Part shown: in pieces, positions 7,293-10,250 of the stretch
Position numbering within the stretch: position 1 is the first letter of the stretch
Layout of the letters: each line of letters opens with the position of its first letter
DNA from: JBOHWJ01 sp050736615
GTDB lineage: Bacteria; Desulfobacterota; Binatia; Binatales; Binataceae
NCBI GenBank assembly: GCA_050736615.1
Contig: JBOHWL010000040.1
Coordinates: forward strand, 1 to 10,250
Length of the DNA stretch: 10,250 nt
Direction of reading: 5' to 3'
Program-made: the position numbers and the translations under genes
Notes under the pieces: generated by a model
Database searches by the model: none
Told to the model about the DNA's origin: nothing
What the model saw: only the letters and a program-made list of their open reading frames with translations

Positions 7293-8025
7293 GTCCTGGT
7301 ACGGACACGGACTCGCTTATATCGGGCATAAGCGCCTGCCGGGTCATTTGATCGCGATCGAAGGTACAGACGGGGTGGGGCGCTCCACCCAGATCGAATT
7401 GTTGCGGCCGTGGCTGGAACTCGAGGGCTACGCGGTCAGCAATACCGGCTGGACGCGCTCACCGCTGCTGCATGAGACGATCAATGAGGCTAAGGCGGGC
7501 CATCAGTTGACCAGCATGACCTTCAGCCTGCTCTATGCCGCGGATTTCGCCGATCGCCTCGAACATGAAATCATTCCGGCGCTGCAGGCGGGCTTCATCG
7601 TAATCGCCGATCGTTACATGTACACGGCGTTTGCGCGTAATACCGTGATGGGAGCCGATCCGGCCTGGACGCGCGATCTGTTCGGGATGGCATTGGTGCC
7701 GGACTTAGTACTTTATCTCGATATCGACGTGGAAACCCTGGTGCCCCGCACAGTTCAGGGCAAGGGCATGGATTACTGGGAATCCGGCATGCATCTGGCG
7801 CTTGGGGCCGATTTGGTTGATTCGTTTGAGCATTACCAGGGCCGTATGATTGAACAATATCGACGGCTAGCTGACGAGTTTGGCTTTATCACCGTCGACG
7901 CGCGCCGGCCAATTGAACACGTGCAGGCCGAACTTCGCACTCACATTGCGGATTATCTGCGCGCGCATGCGCCCGCGCAGGATGCCGCCGCGGAGAGCGA
8001 TGCCGATTCCCATTCCAAGGACTAG
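7267..8025 (+). CDS. thymidylate-kinase-like protein with Arg in Walker A, second copy
   Basis: A 252-residue paralogue of the preceding protein. Shared blocks in the same order are HLIAIEGTDGVGRSTQ (27-42), FSLLYAADFADR (86-97), VIADRYMYTAFAR (112-124), VPDLVLYLDID (144-154), the region before ESGMHLALG (172-180), and DLVDSF (182-187). The Walker A motif reads GTDGVGRS (33-40), so the lysine that normally contacts the ATP phosphates is arginine (codon CGC at 7381-7383). The REPGGT position reads NTGWTRSPL (59-67). The N-terminus is longer and basic (MAARSKRGK), and the C-terminus ends in an Ala/Asp/Ser-rich tail. Arginine may abolish or alter phosphoryl transfer. Because thymidylate kinases dimerise, it could partner the first copy, which is an inference. 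It overlaps the upstream gene by 26 bases and ends right before the CHAD gene, so translation is probably coupled. Confidence 0.85.
   Translation: MAARSKRGKSWYGHGLAYIGHKRLPGHLIAIEGTDGVGRSTQIELLRPWLELEGYAVSNTGWTRSPLLHETINEAKAGHQLTSMTFSLLYAADFADRLEHEIIPALQAGFIVIADRYMYTAFARNTVMGADPAWTRDLFGMALVPDLVLYLDIDVETLVPRTVQGKGMDYWESGMHLALGADLVDSFEHYQGRMIEQYRRLADEFGFITVDARRPIEHVQAELRTHIADYLRAHAPAQDAAAESDADSHSKD
8017..8021 (+). promoter_or_regulatory. ribosome binding site of the CHAD gene
   Basis: AAGGA lies in the last codons of the second kinase-like gene, 7 bases before the GTG at 8029 and 4 before the adjacent GTG at 8026. The spacing favours 8029. Confidence 0.6.
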
Positions 8026-8028
8026 GTG

Positions 8029-8997
8029 GTGAATATCACCGTCTCCGAGCCGAAAGCGCACTTGGAGCTGACGCCGCGCGATCACGTGGTGGCGGCGATG
8101 CGGACCACGCTGACGCACGGAGTCGCGACGTTGCGCGAACGGAAGTTGGCGGCGGCCGCGGGCGAAATTGAAGCGATTCATCAGTTCCGGGTCGCGCTGC
8201 GGCGCCTGCGCGCGGCGGTTGAATTGATGAGTGGGGTGATTCATGGCGCGCGGCTCAAGCTTTATCGGCGCGAACTCTCATGGCTGATGCGAGCGGCGGC
8301 CGAGTCGCGCGAATGCGATGTAACGGGGCAAGTGCTGCACGCGCGGGCGCCCAAACTCGAACCGGCCTTGGCCGACGCGCTCGCACCGGTTTATACGGAT
8401 TTAGCCGCGCGGCGCGTGCGGAGCCATCAAGGCTTCGTCGCCGCGCTGAACTCGCGGCGCTGCGAACTACTGCTCGGGCGGCTTTCGATGCCGGTGTTGC
8501 GCAAGCTTCCGCCCGACGCCGCCGTGTGCACGATGCTGCCGGCGATGACGCGGCGAATCGCGCACGCAACCAGTCGATTCGCTAGTAAGATCACACCGCA
8601 ATCGCCACCCGCGATGTTTCATCGCATGCGCGTGCGGATTAAGCGCCTGCGCTATGTCCTGGATCTGATGCATGCGTTCGGCGGCAAGAAAATGAGGAAG
8701 ACCGCCGCGCGCCTGGCAGAGATGCAGGAACTGCTCGGCGCCTATAACGACGCGGTCACCGCGGGCCGGTGGCTGCGCACTTACACCGAACACGGCATGC
8801 CTTCAGCCGCGACCCTGCTGGCCACCGGGGCGATGTTGCATGCCCTGGGTAAACGCGAGCGCAAAATCGCCGCGCGCGTAATTAAACGCTGGAAACGGTT
8901 CGACCAAAGCGGCATGATTCGCGGCATGCTGGCGGAGTTGGCGCGCAACGCAAAAGCACTCGCGTCGGCGCCGGAGGGAGCGGCTAACGCGGCATGA
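8029..8997 (+). CDS. CHAD-domain protein (polyphosphate-binding helical domain)
   Basis: CHAD domains are all-helical, with conserved histidines and basic residues lining a groove; studied members bind inorganic polyphosphate. The 322-residue product is essentially one CHAD domain with the expected two halves. IHQFRVALRRLRAAVELM (50-67) contains H51, R54, R58, R59 and R61. FHRMRVRIKRLRYVLD (197-212) contains H198, R201, K205, R206 and R208. LGAYNDAVTAGRWL (236-249) is the typical LGxxxD segment. Arg and Ala are very abundant and there is no signal peptide or membrane segment. No CYTH domain is fused, unlike in some relatives. The start is one of two adjacent GTG codons at 8026 and 8029. The first directly follows the upstream stop; the second has the better ribosome-binding-site spacing. 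The stop overlaps the start of the next gene (ATGA). Probable role: localising or sensing polyphosphate with the operon's enzymes. Confidence 0.9.
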   Translation: MNITVSEPKAHLELTPRDHVVAAMRTTLTHGVATLRERKLAAAAGEIEAIHQFRVALRRLRAAVELMSGVIHGARLKLYRRELSWLMRAAAESRECDVTGQVLHARAPKLEPALADALAPVYTDLAARRVRSHQGFVAALNSRRCELLLGRLSMPVLRKLPPDAAVCTMLPAMTRRIAHATSRFASKITPQSPPAMFHRMRVRIKRLRYVLDLMHAFGGKKMRKTAARLAEMQELLGAYNDAVTAGRWLRTYTEHGMPSAATLLATGAMLHALGKRERKIAARVIKRWKRFDQSGMIRGMLAELARNAKALASAPEGAANAA

Positions 8998-9491
8998 ATC
9001 TGTACATTCTGCGCCATGCGCAGGCTGAAGATGTGGGTGCGGCTGGCGACGAGGCGCGACGGTTAACCGCGCGTGGCCGCGAACGCGCGCGTGAAGCGGC
9101 GGTTGGGATGCGCGCGTTTGGCTTGAAATTCGACGCGATCCTTACAAGTCCCTTGGCGCGCGCCGCGGAAACCGGCGAACAGGTCGCCGCCGCTTACGCC
9201 AACGAACCGTCGCCGCTGGTGGTGCCGGAGCTGGCGGCGGGAGTGGCGGCCGGCGATGCGGCGAACGCACTGGCCGCGTTCGCGCGTTATGAAAACGTGA
9301 TGGTGGTGGGGCATGAACCGCAATTGAGCGCGCTGGTATCGTTATTATTAACCGGTTCGCCCGGCGGCTTTCACCTGCGCTTCAGAAAGGGTGGATGCGT
9401 GGCGCTCGAGCTAAGTAACCGCGTTGAACGCGGCGGCGCTGAATTGCAGTGGATGATGACTCAGCGCCAACTCCGCAAATTGCGCAAATAG
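8994..9491 (+). CDS. sixA: SixA-like phosphohistidine phosphatase
   Basis: A small single-domain histidine phosphatase (phosphoglycerate-mutase fold) of 165 residues, the size of SixA. The phosphate-binding LRHAQAE (6-12) carries the catalytic H8, ILTSPLARAAET (49-60) gives R56, and VVGHEPQLS (104-112) gives the second histidine H107. E. coli SixA removes phosphate from histidines of phosphorelay or phosphotransferase proteins. The substrate here is unknown and could be a small molecule. It begins with the ATGA overlap on the CHAD stop and is the last gene of the operon. A GGAGGGAG purine run (8973-8980) is 13 bases upstream, too far for an ideal site, so coupling is likely. SixA-type phosphatases next to CHAD genes fit a polyphosphate or phosphohistidine theme. 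Confidence 0.88.
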   Translation: MNLYILRHAQAEDVGAAGDEARRLTARGRERAREAAVGMRAFGLKFDAILTSPLARAAETGEQVAAAYANEPSPLVVPELAAGVAAGDAANALAAFARYENVMVVGHEPQLSALVSLLLTGSPGGFHLRFRKGGCVALELSNRVERGGAELQWMMTQRQLRKLRK

Positions 9492-9530
9492 AATTTTCTG
9501 GCAGCGGACCGGTAGTGCAGCCGCGTCTAT

Positions 9531-10250
9531 TCACTGGTTGATAATTAAACCTGAATCACTGAACGCGAATTTTCTGTTTCCCAGCCGGTTGAGGTGCGGC
9601 AAGAGACCATCGCCATAAAAGTGCGGATTCTTGCCGTTAAACGCAAAACTCCCCCGGAGCTCTTCGGTTTCATTAAATGCCGAAACTAGATTATCGAGCT
9701 GACTGTCAGTTAAATTCTCTATGCAGGGAAGTACTTCTCCCAAAGTGTTTCCTGTGTTCCAGTCTGGGCACGATCGCAAAGCCCGAATGTAGGCGGGAAA
9801 CATACGCCCATGCTTAATCAGAATTTTGGCGATCTCCAAAGGGGATTCTCCCCACGTTGTGCCTAATCCCTGGAATTTTGCGATAAATCCGTAAGGGTTC
9901 CTACCGAGGCGGACTGCAATCATCGGCACGCACTTGGCCAAGGCGAATCCGACCTCCTGGTCAGTCCACTCGCTTTCGTGAAATTTGTCTGTCATCAGCG
10001 CCACAAAACCATCCATACTGGAAAGAGCTCTCACGATTTCGTCTTGCCATTCCTTTGTAGGATGAATGTCCACGTGCGAAACGAAGCAGGACACACCGAA
10101 TGCCTTGAGCCGTTCTTTCAAGCGGCCGGTTTCTTCTTTGAATTCCGCCTTATGACTCAGAAATAGGCGGAAATCGCGGTGTTTCCCCCATATGCGCTCT
10201 TCCGCTTCCACCGTGACGGGTTGAATCCCTGAGATGAGCCTGCCCGACTC
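9531..10250 (-). CDS. TIR-domain protein, 5' end beyond the window
   Basis: A TIR-domain protein convergent with the sixA operon. Bacterial TIR domains commonly hydrolyse NAD or make cyclic ADP-ribose-type signals, often in anti-phage defence. Counting from the GTG at 10211, the domain spans about 13-115: FRLFLSHKAEF (14-24), DIHPTKEWQDEI (48-59), FVALMTDKF (69-77) and SEWTDQEVGFA (80-90), where E86 is the likely catalytic glutamate, then IAVRLGRNPYGF (98-109). Residues 120-226 form a C-terminal region I do not recognise. The frame has no stop between 10211 and the edge (13 more codons, including SGRLISGIQPVTVEAEE), which reads like continuing protein. I therefore treat the gene as cut at the edge, with a possible extra N-terminal domain. 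Its base composition is clearly lower in GC than its neighbours, suggesting horizontal acquisition. Confidence 0.85.
   Translation of the reverse strand, partial: ESGRLISGIQPVTVEAEERIWGKHRDFRLFLSHKAEFKEETGRLKERLKAFGVSCFVSHVDIHPTKEWQDEIVRALSSMDGFVALMTDKFHESEWTDQEVGFALAKCVPMIAVRLGRNPYGFIAKFQGLGTTWGESPLEIAKILIKHGRMFPAYIRALRSCPDWNTGNTLGEVLPCIENLTDSQLDNLVSAFNETEELRGSFAFNGKNPHFYGDGLLPHLNRLGNRKFAFSDSGLIINQ

Noticed and set aside
1..10250. CRISPR array, insertion sequence or prophage genes
   Set aside because: No regularly spaced repeats, transposase, integrase or phage structural motifs were seen in any frame.

Overview
The window is about 10 kb of GC-rich bacterial chromosome, densely packed with mostly plus-strand housekeeping genes. 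NadB, PgsA, FdhD and a Ppx/GppA protein with a C-terminal HD region fit a Gram-negative, proteobacteria-like organism or an uncultured relative. The polyphosphate glucokinase is less usual for classical Proteobacteria. I cannot name a genus from sequence alone.

Layout: (1) 1-82, left edge with no firm gene. (2) 83-158, tRNA-Gly(GCC) on the minus strand, followed upstream on the same strand by pgsA (280-867), a phosphatidylglycerophosphate synthase. This resembles the pgsA-tRNA-Gly neighbourhood of E. coli. (3) A divergent intergenic region, then nadB (1124-2770, L-aspartate oxidase) and fdhD (2875-3744, sulfurtransferase for formate dehydrogenase). (4) ppgK (3855-4778), a ROK-family polyphosphate glucokinase with an unusual hydrophilic tail. 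(5) After a 238-base gap, a tight five-gene plus-strand operon (5017-9491): Ppx/GppA phosphatase, two tandem thymidylate-kinase-fold proteins, a CHAD-domain protein and a SixA-like histidine phosphatase. Starts and stops overlap or nearly touch at most of the junctions. (6) A convergent, lower-GC TIR-domain gene running off the right edge (9531 to beyond 10250).

The unifying theme of regions 4 and 5 is probably polyphosphate. PpgK spends polyphosphate to phosphorylate glucose, Ppx degrades it, and CHAD domains are known polyphosphate binders. The most interesting part is the pair of thymidylate-kinase-like proteins inside this operon. Both lack the REPGGT-type thymidylate kinase motif. The first keeps a normal Walker A lysine, whereas the second has arginine there. 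I infer a diverged kinase pair, possibly one catalytic and one regulatory subunit acting in polyphosphate or nucleotide-phosphate metabolism rather than ordinary dTMP kinases. That is a hypothesis, not something the sequence proves.
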